A DNA stretch of 64,000 bases from CAZUCE01 sp964619265 (GTDB taxonomy: Bacteria; Planctomycetota; UBA1135; GCA-002686595): the NCBI GenBank assembly GCA_964619265.1, contig CAZUCE010000009.1, forward strand, positions 1 through 64,000, in the 5' to 3' direction. The notes under the pieces are model-generated. The model made no database searches and was not told where the DNA came from. It was given only the letters and a program-made list of their open reading frames with translations. The translations under genes and the position numbers were made by a program. Below are positions 36,154 through 45,036 of the stretch, piece after piece. Each line of letters starts with the position of its first letter. Position 1 is the first letter of the stretch.

Positions 36154-36155
36154 GA

Positions 36156-36695
36156 CTACTCGTACCTCACGTAAACGGCGTGCATCAGAAGTTCGCGCTG
36201 GATGCCGCCACTTTCCCACTGGACGGCGACTTCGACCGGAAGCACCAAGTACCGGTCGGCGACGTTGTCGCTGGTGATGGCTCCGTCCATGTCCAGATCC
36301 CGGGGCATTCCCAATTTGTCGTCGATCAGATCCTCGCGCAGCTGTGCGACCCGGACCGGAAAGCGGATCTTCCCGCACAGGTTGTCTAGGTCGTTTTCCT
36401 GCGCTGAGAGCCCGGTGACTTCAAAGTCCGCACCTGGCGCTGTGCCCACCCCATCTGGGTCATCCGCCGGATCCTCGTTGAAACGCGAAAACAGCTCATC
36501 AAAGGTCTGGATCCGCATGAACTCGAGGCGCTCGCGGGCCGCTTCAGTCGCGATCGCGTTTTCGAGTTGGAGGGATCCCATCTTTGCCGTGGAAGTAATC
36601 GTTCCGGCCAGCATGCTCACCGCCAGCGTCATGACGACCATGACCAGCATCACCTCGAGCATGCTGAATCCCTCACGCCCGGTCCGGCGCGCCAC
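36156..36695 (-). CDS. Type II/IV pseudopilin (prepilin-type N terminus)
   Basis: 179-aa prepilin-like protein and the first gene of the operon. The processing site is REG before FSMLEVMLVMVVM, with Glu at +5. The GTG giving MARRTGREG is preferred because GAGG lies 7 nt upstream and the leader is then nine residues; the next GTG upstream (36800) would give an implausibly long leader. The mature domain has an acidic calcium-loop-like segment (RDLDMDGAITSDN), which could bind calcium as in some major pseudopilins. It precedes the second pilin by 2 bp. Confidence 0.82.
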   Translation of the reverse strand: MARRTGREGFSMLEVMLVMVVMTLAVSMLAGTITSTAKMGSLQLENAIATEAARERLEFMRIQTFDELFSRFNEDPADDPDGVGTAPGADFEVTGLSAQENDLDNLCGKIRFPVRVAQLREDLIDDKLGMPRDLDMDGAITSDNVADRYLVLPVEVAVQWESGGIQRELLMHAVYVRYE

Positions 36696-36706
36696 GAATT
36701 GACCTC

Positions 36707-36723
36707 GGCCTGCTTGGCAGGCC
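36707..36723. promoter_or_regulatory. Small hairpin just upstream of the first pilin start
   Basis: Perfect 7-bp inverted repeat (GGCCTGC/GCAGGCC) around a 3-base loop, ending 11 bp before the GTG start of the first pilin gene and abutting its GAGG ribosome-binding site. It could be an operator or an RNA hairpin affecting initiation; nothing else supports either. Confidence 0.3.
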
Positions 36724-36940
36724 GGAGGGCAGGTGTCATTGGGTGAGAGAATTCGAATCAAGGGAGGAACCAGCGGTCGACTCGTTTTCTCAGGGCTCAC
36801 CTGAGACCTCGGGCCTAGTCGCGCTCATCGGGTTCTGGATCGCGGGAACTGGAAGATGGTCCGAGTTTTTGAGAGGGGTACCCCTAGGTTGCTAGCTTGG
36901 ACGCCCTCTGCCGGGCCGCCTGGAACGAATTTCCATCTCC

Positions 36941-38101
36941 ATGAGCCAATTGATCCACTCTGACTCTCCTTCCGCCGAACCGCGGCGCCCGAATCTCAGT
37001 CGCCGCAAGGTCTTAAGCCTCGGTGCGGTCGCCACCGGGACGGCTCTCGCTTCGTGCGGCAAACCGGGAAGCTCCGGGTCCGCTCCCGCTTCGCGCGGTT
37101 CGCGCAGGGTTCGCTGGAATCTGGCTTCGTCCTTCGGCTCTTCGCTGCGCGCGATGTACGGCGCCGCGGAACGACTGTGCGAGAACGTCGAACGCATGTC
37201 GGGCGGGACGTTCCAGATCCGGCTGTACGAGGCTGGCGAGCTCGTACCAGCGCTCCAGGTGCTCGACGCCGTGCAAGACGGCTCGATCCATGCCGGTCAA
37301 ACCGCGGGGTACTACTACACCGGCAAGAACCCGGCGCTCGCCTTCGAGACCTGCGTGCCGTTCGGGCTGGCGCCGAGACAGCAAGCTGCCTGGCTCCGCC
37401 AGGGCGGGGGGCTCGAGGCGCTGCGCAAGCGCTACGCGGACTTCGGCATCGTGAACTTCCCGGCGGGAAATACCGGCGTTCAAATGGGCGGCTGGTTCCG
37501 GCGCGAGGTCGGCGGTGCGGCTGACCTCGCCGGGCTCAAGATGCGCATTCCGGGCCTCGGAGGGAAGGTCATGGACGCTCTCGGCGTCTCAGTTCAGAAC
37601 CTGGCCGGCGGCGATATTTATCCGGCGCTTGAGCGTGGCGCGATCGACGCAACCGAGTGGGTCGGCCCGTACGACGACGAGCAGCTCGGCTTTCACAAAG
37701 TTGCCAGTCACTACTACTACCCGGGCTGGTGGGAGCCGGGTCCCGAGCTCTCGTTCCTCGTCGGTCGCAAGGCTTGGGACGCGCTCTCGGCGGAGCACCA
37801 GGCGATCTTCGAGGCGGCTACCCAACAGGCCGCTGCTCACATGCAAGCGGTTTACGATCACGAGAACCCGAAAGCACTCGCGCGGCTCATCGAGTTCGGT
37901 ACCCAAATCGTTCCCTTCGAGGAGGATCTGATGCGGGCCGCGCGCGAAGCCTCCGAGGATCTGCTGAGCACCGAAGCCGCTGGCGACGGCGGCTACGCGG
38001 ACCTCCTGGCGTCTTGGCGGAGCTTCCGCACCGAGACGTTTGGCTGGTTCTCCCGCGCTGAACAGGCCTACGCACGCTTTGCCTTCGGCTCGCCGGGTTG
38101 A
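36941..38101 (+). CDS. TRAP transporter substrate-binding protein (DctP family)
   Basis: 386-aa periplasmic solute receptor. The N-terminal LSRRKVLSLGAVATGTALASC is a twin-arginine signal ending in a lipobox-like LASC, so it is probably a Tat-exported lipoprotein. The body shows the TRAP receptor pattern: WNLASSFG, LVPALQVLDAVQDGSIHAG, AAGLKMRIPGLGG-like LKMRIPGLGGKVMDALG and the binding-site region EWVGPYDDEQLGFHK. This last block is typical of the alpha-keto-acid/mannitol-chloroaromatic type of receptor. The gene converges with dctM/dctQ on the opposite strand, an unusual split for one transporter. Confidence 0.88.
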   Translation: MSQLIHSDSPSAEPRRPNLSRRKVLSLGAVATGTALASCGKPGSSGSAPASRGSRRVRWNLASSFGSSLRAMYGAAERLCENVERMSGGTFQIRLYEAGELVPALQVLDAVQDGSIHAGQTAGYYYTGKNPALAFETCVPFGLAPRQQAAWLRQGGGLEALRKRYADFGIVNFPAGNTGVQMGGWFRREVGGAADLAGLKMRIPGLGGKVMDALGVSVQNLAGGDIYPALERGAIDATEWVGPYDDEQLGFHKVASHYYYPGWWEPGPELSFLVGRKAWDALSAEHQAIFEAATQQAAAHMQAVYDHENPKALARLIEFGTQIVPFEEDLMRAAREASEDLLSTEAAGDGGYADLLASWRSFRTETFGWFSRAEQAYARFAFGSPG

Positions 38102-38154
38102 GTCGTTTGCCAGTCCGGTGAAGCTCTCCGCCTTGGCGATTCACGGTTTCGTCG

Positions 38155-38177
38155 CGGGCCTCAGCTGACGAGGCCCG
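38155..38177. terminator. Terminator-like stem between convergent TRAP genes
   Basis: Perfect 8-bp inverted repeat (CGGGCCTC/GAGGCCCG) with a 7-base loop. It overlaps the stop codon of the DctM-like gene and lies 53 bp past the DctP stop, so it may serve both convergent transcripts. No T-run follows on either strand. Confidence 0.4.
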
Positions 38178-39492
38178 TGACGAGTCCGGGGAAGCAGGCA
38201 ACGATGGCCAGGGCAATCAGTTGAATCACGATGAACGGCACGGCGCCCCGGTAGATCGCGGAGGTTTTGACCTCGGGGGGCGCGCAGCCGCGCAAGTAGA
38301 AGAGCGAGAAGCCGAATGGTGGCGTAAGGAACGAGGTTTGGAGGTTCATACCAATCAGCACGCCGAACCAGACCATCTCGGGATCCGTGAAGCCAAGCTC
38401 GCGCGCTGCGGGCACAAACAGAGGCAGCAGGATGAAGGCGATCTCGAAGAAGTCGATGAAGAAGCCAAGCAGAAAGATCGAGAGGTTGGCGAGGATGAGG
38501 AAGCCGAGACGTCCGCCGGGCAGGTTGGTCAGCAGGTCTTCGATCCATAGGTCACCACCGAGGCCGCGGAACACCAGGGTGAAGAGGCTGGAGCCGACCA
38601 GCAGCATCATGACCATGGCCGTCAAGTGCAGGGTCTCGGCGCAGGTTGCGCGGAGGGCTGCGAAGGTGAATCGGCGATAGATCAACGCGAGGATCATGGC
38701 GCCGACCGCTCCGATTGCACCGGCTTCGGTGGGACTCGCGACACCGGCAAAGATGCTGCCGAGCACCACCAGGATGAGCGCAAGCGGCGGCAGCAGCACC
38801 AGCCCGACCTTGAGGAGCAAGGCGCCTAGGTTCGTGGGCCGTTCTTCGGCAGGGATCGGTGGCGCGGAGCCGGGCTTCAGGATGGACACGCCAAGCACGT
38901 AAGCCGCAAACAGAGCCGCGAGCGTGAGGCCAGGGACCAACGCGCCGAGGAACAGATCGCCGACATCGACGCCGAGTTGGTCTCCGAGGACGACCAAGAC
39001 GATCGAAGGCGGAACAATTTGGCCGAGTGTGCCCGAGGCGCAGATCACACCGGTGGCGAGGCTCTCTGAAGTTCCGTAACGCAACATGATCGGTAGCGAG
39101 ATCATGCCCATGGCGACGACCGACGCTCCGACAACGCCGGTCGCGGCGGCAAGCAGCGTGCCAACGAAGACCACAGCGAGCGGAAGCCCACCTGGGAGAG
39201 GTCCGAATAGCAGCCCGATTGTGCGCAGGAGGTCCTCGGCGAGCCGCGACCGTTGCAGCATTGTGCCCATGAACACGAAGAACGGCACCGCGAGCAAGAC
39301 CTGGTTCTCCATCAGCCCGAAGATGCGCGGCGTGAAGTTGCCGAGGAACGCGGCCGAAAACACATCCATGGAGATGCCGATCGCCGCGAACACCAGGGCG
39401 ATACCGCCCAGTGAAAACGCGACCGGGTAGCCGAGAAAAATGCACAGAAAGACCGCCGCAAACATGAGCGGTCCCAAGAGGTCGGGATTCAT
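38161..39492 (-). CDS. dctM: TRAP transporter large permease (DctM family)
   Basis: 443-aa inner-membrane protein with about 12 hydrophobic segments, the ion-coupled transport subunit of a TRAP system. Family blocks include FLGYPVAFSLGG, VPFFVFMG, ATGVVGASVVAMG, TGVICASGTLGQIVPPSIVLVVLG, SPTEAGAIGAVG and LIGMNLQTSFLTPPFGFSLFYL. The ATG giving MNPDLL is chosen because it overlaps the end of dctQ by 4 nt and is where relatives begin. It is the last gene of the tlpA-like/dctQ/dctM unit. Confidence 0.93.
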   Translation of the reverse strand: MNPDLLGPLMFAAVFLCIFLGYPVAFSLGGIALVFAAIGISMDVFSAAFLGNFTPRIFGLMENQVLLAVPFFVFMGTMLQRSRLAEDLLRTIGLLFGPLPGGLPLAVVFVGTLLAAATGVVGASVVAMGMISLPIMLRYGTSESLATGVICASGTLGQIVPPSIVLVVLGDQLGVDVGDLFLGALVPGLTLAALFAAYVLGVSILKPGSAPPIPAEERPTNLGALLLKVGLVLLPPLALILVVLGSIFAGVASPTEAGAIGAVGAMILALIYRRFTFAALRATCAETLHLTAMVMMLLVGSSLFTLVFRGLGGDLWIEDLLTNLPGGRLGFLILANLSIFLLGFFIDFFEIAFILLPLFVPAARELGFTDPEMVWFGVLIGMNLQTSFLTPPFGFSLFYLRGCAPPEVKTSAIYRGAVPFIVIQLIALAIVACFPGLVTGLVS

Positions 39493-40058
39493 GCCGTGGT
39501 TTCGGGGCCGGAACTCACGGAGGGCTCGAGGCTCCGAGGCAGCTTGCCGCGCAGGCGGAGCAAGTTTTTGGCGACCTCGGAGGTGGCTTGCAGGAGTAGC
39601 AGCAAGAAGGCGATCGGCACCACAGCCTTGATGGGCCAGCGGGGGAGCCCGCCCGGGTCCCGGGAACCTTCGAGGATCCGAATCGAGTTGGTCACCGGCT
39701 CGTAGGCGAACCACAAGGCGAACAGGCACAGGGGAACCAGGAACAGGACCGAGCCGGCCAGGTCGATCCAGGCCTGAACACGCGGGGGGAAGCGCGTGTA
39801 CAGAACGTCGACGCGCACGTGCCTTTGTTCGCGGAGGGTCCAGGCGGCGCCAAGCAGGAACACGATGCTGAACAGGTACCACTGCAGCTCGATCCAGCGG
39901 TTGGACGAGAGCTGGGTACCTAAGTCGCGGTCGTAATAACGCGCTATCGCGTTGAACGCGCCGATCAAGACCATGGCCAGCGTCGCCCAGGAGGCGGCGC
40001 GGCCAACGCGAGAGGTGAGGCCGTCGATGAAGGCGGCGTAGCGGTGGAGGAACGTCAC
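39489..40058 (-). CDS. dctQ: TRAP transporter small permease (DctQ family)
   Basis: 189-aa inner-membrane protein with four hydrophobic segments (about 22-42, 60-78, 98-118 and 145-165), the small subunit that stabilises DctM and docks the receptor. The EQRHVRVDVLYTRFPP segment is a family signature. It overlaps both neighbours by 4 nt: the upstream TlpA-like gene ends in it and dctM begins in it. Expression is therefore tightly coupled to the thioredoxin-like protein. Confidence 0.9.
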   Translation of the reverse strand: MTFLHRYAAFIDGLTSRVGRAASWATLAMVLIGAFNAIARYYDRDLGTQLSSNRWIELQWYLFSIVFLLGAAWTLREQRHVRVDVLYTRFPPRVQAWIDLAGSVLFLVPLCLFALWFAYEPVTNSIRILEGSRDPGGLPRWPIKAVVPIAFLLLLLQATSEVAKNLLRLRGKLPRSLEPSVSSGPETTA

Positions 40059-42043
40059 TCCTTGCGCTTGGGGGCCGCTTGGCCCATGGCTTCGCGCACG
40101 CTGGGCAGGAAATGCGAACTTGCCAGGTCCCGCCTCAAGAGTTCGACTTGGGCCGCGTCCGGGAGCGTCGCCGGCTCGAGGCGGCCGAGTGCTTTGGCCG
40201 CCTCGCGTTGGAGAGGCGCGTAGCTGGAATTCAATTGTTCGAGCATCCAGTGGCTAAGGTCCGCCGCGACGCCAGACTCTTCAGTCAGGTTTCTGGCGCC
40301 TTGGGTGTGAGCTTCTCCAAGGGCCCAGGCCGTGGCGGCCCGCACCCAGGGCACCTGGGAAGTCATGCCGCGTTTCAGAGCTTCGGCGCCCGCATTTCCA
40401 GCGCTGGCGAGCTGCGGTACCAAGGCCAAGACCAGCTCCCGCGTGGCGCGCGGATCTGACGCTTCCGACCTGGCGAGAATCTCGCTGGGATTTTCACCCC
40501 AGCTCCACACCGCTGGTGCCCGTGTTTCGCCCCGCGGCGTCAACCGCTGGCTCGCATCGAGCGGATCGAGGAAAGCGCGTGATACCGGATCCAGCACGTA
40601 GGTGCGATTCGCCAGTTTGAGTACGGGGCCGTTCCGGCTCACCAAGGTCTCCGTGCCTTCCTCATCGGGATCCCGAACGAACGCTGCGTGAAGGGTGCCC
40701 GTGGTGGAGGAGAATCGTATTCCTCGACCGTCGCCGCCCCATTCGTTCCACTCGGCGACACCGATCGGCACTCCGCTGCGCAGGTCACCCGGTTCGGCGA
40801 GCAACTCTTCGATCCGGCGCTCGAATTCCGAGGTCAGGAGCTCGTGATCCGTTCCGGTTGCTGGGCCGCTAAATCCTGAGTGCACGCCGCGGATTTTGCC
40901 GGCTGCATCGACGAACAGAGTCGTCGGGAACGACAACACCGCGTCCAAGAGTCCAAGCGATTCAGCTGCGCGACGCTTGTCGGCGGTCCCCATCAGCAAC
41001 AGTGGATATTCCATCCCGTGGCGCGTGGCAAAGCGTTCGACTTGTTCGAGGTCACGCGCGGGATCGCCGGTCAATTCGAACGCGAGGCCGAGGAACCCGA
41101 CGCCACGCTCAGCGAAGCGCGGAGCGAGCTTGGCCAAGTAGGCCGCTTCGTCGTGGCAGTTCGGACACCAGCTGCCGAAGATCTGGACCACGAGGGGCCT
41201 GCCCGCAAGCCCGAGATCGATCAGGGGTTGCTCCGCGCCTTCGGTATCGAGGCCGGAAAGATGGAACAGGGAACTACCAGGTAGCGCACGAACCTGCTGG
41301 AACGGATCAGGAAGCGTCGCGTTCGAGTCCGGAGTGGCTTGGAAAGACTCAGACCACCAATCGCCAGATTGGAAAGTGCCGTCGAGCTGTCCGCTCGCGT
41401 CCACGGTGGCGTCGAAGAGGAACGCGTGCGCGCCATCAAAGCAGGACAACCGCAATCGGTCGCCGTCGAGTCGTCCGGCGAGATAACGGTAGTCGCCAAC
41501 GTGCGTCAGCACGGTGCCCGTCACACCTCGACCGGCGGCGCCGTCCTTCGCATCCGCCTCAAAGATGCCGACCGCGAGCGTGTCGCTGGACTCAAACTGG
41601 ATAGACCAGCGCTCAGGAAGGTCGGCCGCGGTGTCTGAGGCGAGCGGTTCGAACCGTGCCGCGAATTCCTGCTCGTCCAGAGCCGTTGCGGTCAGTTCGA
41701 CCTGTGCGATGCGTCCGGCGCCGCGAACTTTGGTCCAACGCCCCTTGAAGCTGCCGGATCCATCTTCGGGGGCGCTGGCGATCAGCGTGGAGTCATAGTG
41801 GGGGAACTCGAGCGTGAAGCCACTCGAACTGCGCTGAGCGGATGAAACAGGGATGCGCTCGGGGCCATTGATGATGAACGCCTGGCCGCCCTGGAACTCG
41901 AGCAGGAAGGGCAAGTCGCCGGTGGGGGTGTGGAGCGCTACCCGGAACCGAGCTGTGTCGGCGGGCGCCGTTTGCGCTGGGCCGGAGGGCGGGGTGGCGG
42001 CGAAGAGGGCCGGAGAGGCTGCGAGGAGCAGAGCTGCAAACAT
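40055..42043 (-). CDS. TlpA-like thioredoxin protein with HEAT-like tail
   Basis: 662-aa exported protein with signal peptide MFAALLLAASPALFA. A beta-rich N-terminal region (about 30-235) precedes a TlpA/ResA-like thioredoxin domain (about 255-400) with redox site FGSWCPNC (C293, C296) and the cis-Pro LSFPTTLF. A C-terminal part (about 540-662) has short helical repeats resembling HEAT (TAWALGEAHT, EAAKALGRLEP). It probably acts in thiol redox chemistry in the periplasm. The gene overlaps dctQ by 4 nt. An upstream in-frame extension lacks a signal peptide at its start, so this ATG is used. It is divergent from pepN. Confidence 0.8.
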   Translation of the reverse strand: MFAALLLAASPALFAATPPSGPAQTAPADTARFRVALHTPTGDLPFLLEFQGGQAFIINGPERIPVSSAQRSSSGFTLEFPHYDSTLIASAPEDGSGSFKGRWTKVRGAGRIAQVELTATALDEQEFAARFEPLASDTAADLPERWSIQFESSDTLAVGIFEADAKDGAAGRGVTGTVLTHVGDYRYLAGRLDGDRLRLSCFDGAHAFLFDATVDASGQLDGTFQSGDWWSESFQATPDSNATLPDPFQQVRALPGSSLFHLSGLDTEGAEQPLIDLGLAGRPLVVQIFGSWCPNCHDEAAYLAKLAPRFAERGVGFLGLAFELTGDPARDLEQVERFATRHGMEYPLLLMGTADKRRAAESLGLLDAVLSFPTTLFVDAAGKIRGVHSGFSGPATGTDHELLTSEFERRIEELLAEPGDLRSGVPIGVAEWNEWGGDGRGIRFSSTTGTLHAAFVRDPDEEGTETLVSRNGPVLKLANRTYVLDPVSRAFLDPLDASQRLTPRGETRAPAVWSWGENPSEILARSEASDPRATRELVLALVPQLASAGNAGAEALKRGMTSQVPWVRAATAWALGEAHTQGARNLTEESGVAADLSHWMLEQLNSSYAPLQREAAKALGRLEPATLPDAAQVELLRRDLASSHFLPSVREAMGQAAPKRKE

Positions 42044-42293
42044 AGGAGTACGGGTGGCAGCGCGAGGAAGAGGCGGCACGCGAAGCTCGGCGGCCAGCGC
42101 CGAACGGGCAACGAGCCTACAGCGATACGACCCCCCCGGGACGCTCGCTGGCGGAGCCTTGAAGGACGGAGCCGCGTGTTCCGCGACGGCAGCCCTACCC
42201 TGCGCGGAGCCGCTGCCGCACAATGCCGGGCCGCCTGCCCGCGCACCGCCCCCCTCGATCCTCCCGGACGACCCCCCCCGGACGCATTTTTTC

Positions 42294-44960
42294 ATGACTC
42301 CCGAATCCTCGGCTCTTGAGACCCCTCGCGCGATTCACCGAGCCGACTACCTGCCGCCCTCCCATCGGATCACGCACGTCGAGCTCGAGTTCGACCTGAT
42401 GGAGCACGAGACCCTCGTGCACGCTCGCCTGAAGGTTGAGCGCAACACAGATCCCGGTGCGGCGACGGGCCCCCTGGAGCTTCACGGGGAAGACCTCGAC
42501 ACCCTGGCGGTTCGGGTCGACGGCCATTTGTTGGACGAGGCGAGCATGACCCTCGAGGCCGAGCGGCTTGTGATCCTGGATGCGCCGGAGCGCTTCACGC
42601 TCGAGACCGAGGTGCGACTGCATCCGGAGAACAACCTTCAGCTCTCAGGTCTCTACAAGACCACCGGCACCTTCTGCACCCAGTGCGAAGCCGAGGGGTT
42701 CCGGCGGATTACTTGGTTCCTCGATCGCCCGGACGTCATGGCGATCTACCGCACGACCGTGACTGCAGAGAAAGAGCGCTACCCAGTGCTGCTCTCCAAC
42801 GGCAACCGGACTTCCTACGAGGAACTCGGCAACGGGCGGCACCGGGTGGTTTGGGAGGATCCGTTTCCGAAGCCCTCTTACCTGTTCGCGCTCGTCGCCG
42901 GTGATCTCCACCGCCACTCGGGAACGTTCAAGACACAGTCCGGACGTGATGTGGCGCTGGAGATCTACGTCGAGCATCGCGACGCCGACAAGTGTGAACA
43001 CGCCTTGGTTTCTCTGCAGAAGTCCATGCAGTGGGACGAACAGGTGTTCGGGCTCGAGTACGACCTCGACATCTACATGATCGTCGCCGTGTCGGACTTC
43101 AACATGGGCGCGATGGAGAACAAAGGGCTCAACGTCTTCAACTCGAAGTACGTGCTGGCTCGAGCTGAAACCGCAACCGACGCAGACTTTGAGGGCGTCG
43201 AAGCAGTGATCGCCCACGAGTACTTCCACAACTGGACCGGCAACCGTGTCACCTGCCGCGACTGGTTTCAGCTGACCTTGAAGGAAGGCCTCACCGTCTA
43301 CCGGGATCAGCGCTTCAGCTCCGACATGCACTCAGCTCCGGTGCAACGCATCGAGAACGTGCAGATGCTGCGCGCCCGGCAATTCCCTGAAGATGCAGGC
43401 CCGATGGCCCACCCGGTTCGTCCGGACTCCTACATTTCGATGGACAATTTCTACACGGCTACCGTGTACGAAAAGGGCTCCGAGGTCGTTCGGATGTACG
43501 CGACTTTGCTGGGCGAAGACGGCTTCCGGCGCGGGATGGATCTGTACTTCGAACGACATGACGGACAGGCCGTGACCTGTGATGAATTCCGCTCGGCGAT
43601 GGCGGATGCGAATGGCCGCGATCTGGCACAATTCGAGCGTTGGTATCGCACCAAGGGCACGCCGCGTTTGGGAGCCACCGCGGTGCATGATCCGGCGGCC
43701 AAGACGCTCACGTTGAATCTGCGCCAGGATCCCGGCGTGACCTGCCCCGAAAACGACTTCGAGCCGCTGCACATTCCGGTCGAGGTGGGCTTGCTCGGCC
43801 CCGACGGTAAGGACCTGCCGTTACGGCTTGAGAATGAGTCTGAAGCGAGCGGATCTTCGCGAGTGCTGGAGCTGACCGAACGCGAGCAGACCTTCCGCTT
43901 CCTGGACGTGGCCGAGCGGCCGGTGCCGTCTCTGTTGCGTAACTTCTCGGCGCCCGTCGAGCTGCGCTTCACGCGTTCACGAGAGGATCTGGCCTTCGCG
44001 CTCGCCTACGACTCCGATGCCTTCAATCGCTGGGAGGCTGGACAGGTCTTGCTCGGTGACGAATTGCTCGAACTCGCCGCCCGCCATCAACGCGGTGAAG
44101 AGCTCGAACTGTCGAGTGATTCGATCGAGGCTCTGCGCCGGGTGCTCGTCGACGATGGCATCGATGGCGCGCTCAAGGCGAATATGATGACCTTGCCGGG
44201 CAGCGCTCTGCTTGCCCAGAGAATGGAGGTCATCGACCCGGACGCTTTGCACGCCGCCCGCGAGTGTGCGCGACGGGCGATTGCGACTGCCCTGGCCGAG
44301 GATCTGAAGCGGATCTACACGGCGCTTGAACCAACCGGTCCCTACACCCTGGAAGCCGGAGCGATTCGCGCGCGCCGGTTGCGCAACACCTGCCTCGCTT
44401 ACCTCGTCGAGCTCGGTGAGCAGGGCATCGAGTTGGCCGCGCGCCAATTCGGCGCCAGCGACAACATGACCGATTCCCAGTCTGCGCTGGCCTGCCTGGT
44501 TGGGACCGAAAGCGAGGCTCGCGACAAGGCCCTGCGCGAGTTCTATGAGCGCTGGCAAAAGGACCCGTTGGTACTCGACAAGTGGTTCACCCTGCAGGCG
44601 ATCGCGCCCCGCGCGGACGTCGCCGAGCGAGTGGTCGAGCTGACTCGGCACCCCGACTTCAACCCGGAGAACCCAAACCGGTTGCGGTCGCTGATCGGGG
44701 CCTTTGCGGCCTCGAACCTGGTGGGTTTCCATCGGCCGGACGGTATCGGCTACCGCCTGCTGGGCGATCAAGTCTTGGCGCTCCAAGCCAAGAACCCGCA
44801 GATTTCGGCGCGCCTGGTCAGCAATTTCAACCAGTGGCGGCGCTACGACGAATCCCGTCAAGCAGCCCAGAAGGAGCAGCTCGAGCGCATCGCGGCCGAG
44901 CCGGACTTGTGCAAAGACGTGTTCGAAATCGTGACCCGTGCGCTAGCGGCCAAGAGCTGA
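42294..44960 (+). CDS. pepN: Aminopeptidase N (M1 family)
   Basis: 888-aa cytoplasmic M1 aminopeptidase, the length of E. coli PepN. The substrate-anchoring GAMEN lies at 272-276 and the zinc site HEYFH at 308-312 with the third ligand E331 in LTLKEG. The block CTQCEAEGFRRIT (about 128-140) near the N terminus is typical of PepN. There is no signal peptide. It removes N-terminal residues from peptides, completing protein breakdown. The ATG follows a C-rich stretch without a clear Shine-Dalgarno sequence. It is divergent from the TlpA/TRAP unit (250-bp gap) and 76 bp from the acyltransferase start. Confidence 0.96.
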   Translation: MTPESSALETPRAIHRADYLPPSHRITHVELEFDLMEHETLVHARLKVERNTDPGAATGPLELHGEDLDTLAVRVDGHLLDEASMTLEAERLVILDAPERFTLETEVRLHPENNLQLSGLYKTTGTFCTQCEAEGFRRITWFLDRPDVMAIYRTTVTAEKERYPVLLSNGNRTSYEELGNGRHRVVWEDPFPKPSYLFALVAGDLHRHSGTFKTQSGRDVALEIYVEHRDADKCEHALVSLQKSMQWDEQVFGLEYDLDIYMIVAVSDFNMGAMENKGLNVFNSKYVLARAETATDADFEGVEAVIAHEYFHNWTGNRVTCRDWFQLTLKEGLTVYRDQRFSSDMHSAPVQRIENVQMLRARQFPEDAGPMAHPVRPDSYISMDNFYTATVYEKGSEVVRMYATLLGEDGFRRGMDLYFERHDGQAVTCDEFRSAMADANGRDLAQFERWYRTKGTPRLGATAVHDPAAKTLTLNLRQDPGVTCPENDFEPLHIPVEVGLLGPDGKDLPLRLENESEASGSSRVLELTEREQTFRFLDVAERPVPSLLRNFSAPVELRFTRSREDLAFALAYDSDAFNRWEAGQVLLGDELLELAARHQRGEELELSSDSIEALRRVLVDDGIDGALKANMMTLPGSALLAQRMEVIDPDALHAARECARRAIATALAEDLKRIYTALEPTGPYTLEAGAIRARRLRNTCLAYLVELGEQGIELAARQFGASDNMTDSQSALACLVGTESEARDKALREFYERWQKDPLVLDKWFTLQAIAPRADVAERVVELTRHPDFNPENPNRLRSLIGAFAASNLVGFHRPDGIGYRLLGDQVLALQAKNPQISARLVSNFNQWRRYDESRQAAQKEQLERIAAEPDLCKDVFEIVTRALAAKS

Positions 44961-45036
44961 TCCACGAGGTTGTTTGAGGGTCCGGCGAGCTCTTGCTCGT
45001 GCTCCTCTCGATCCGCCGCGTCCGTTCACGGATCCA

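Noticed and set aside
42100..42293. C-rich repeats ahead of pepN as a regulatory element
   Set aside because: Short imprecise CCCGGACG repeats only; no consistent spacing or palindrome.
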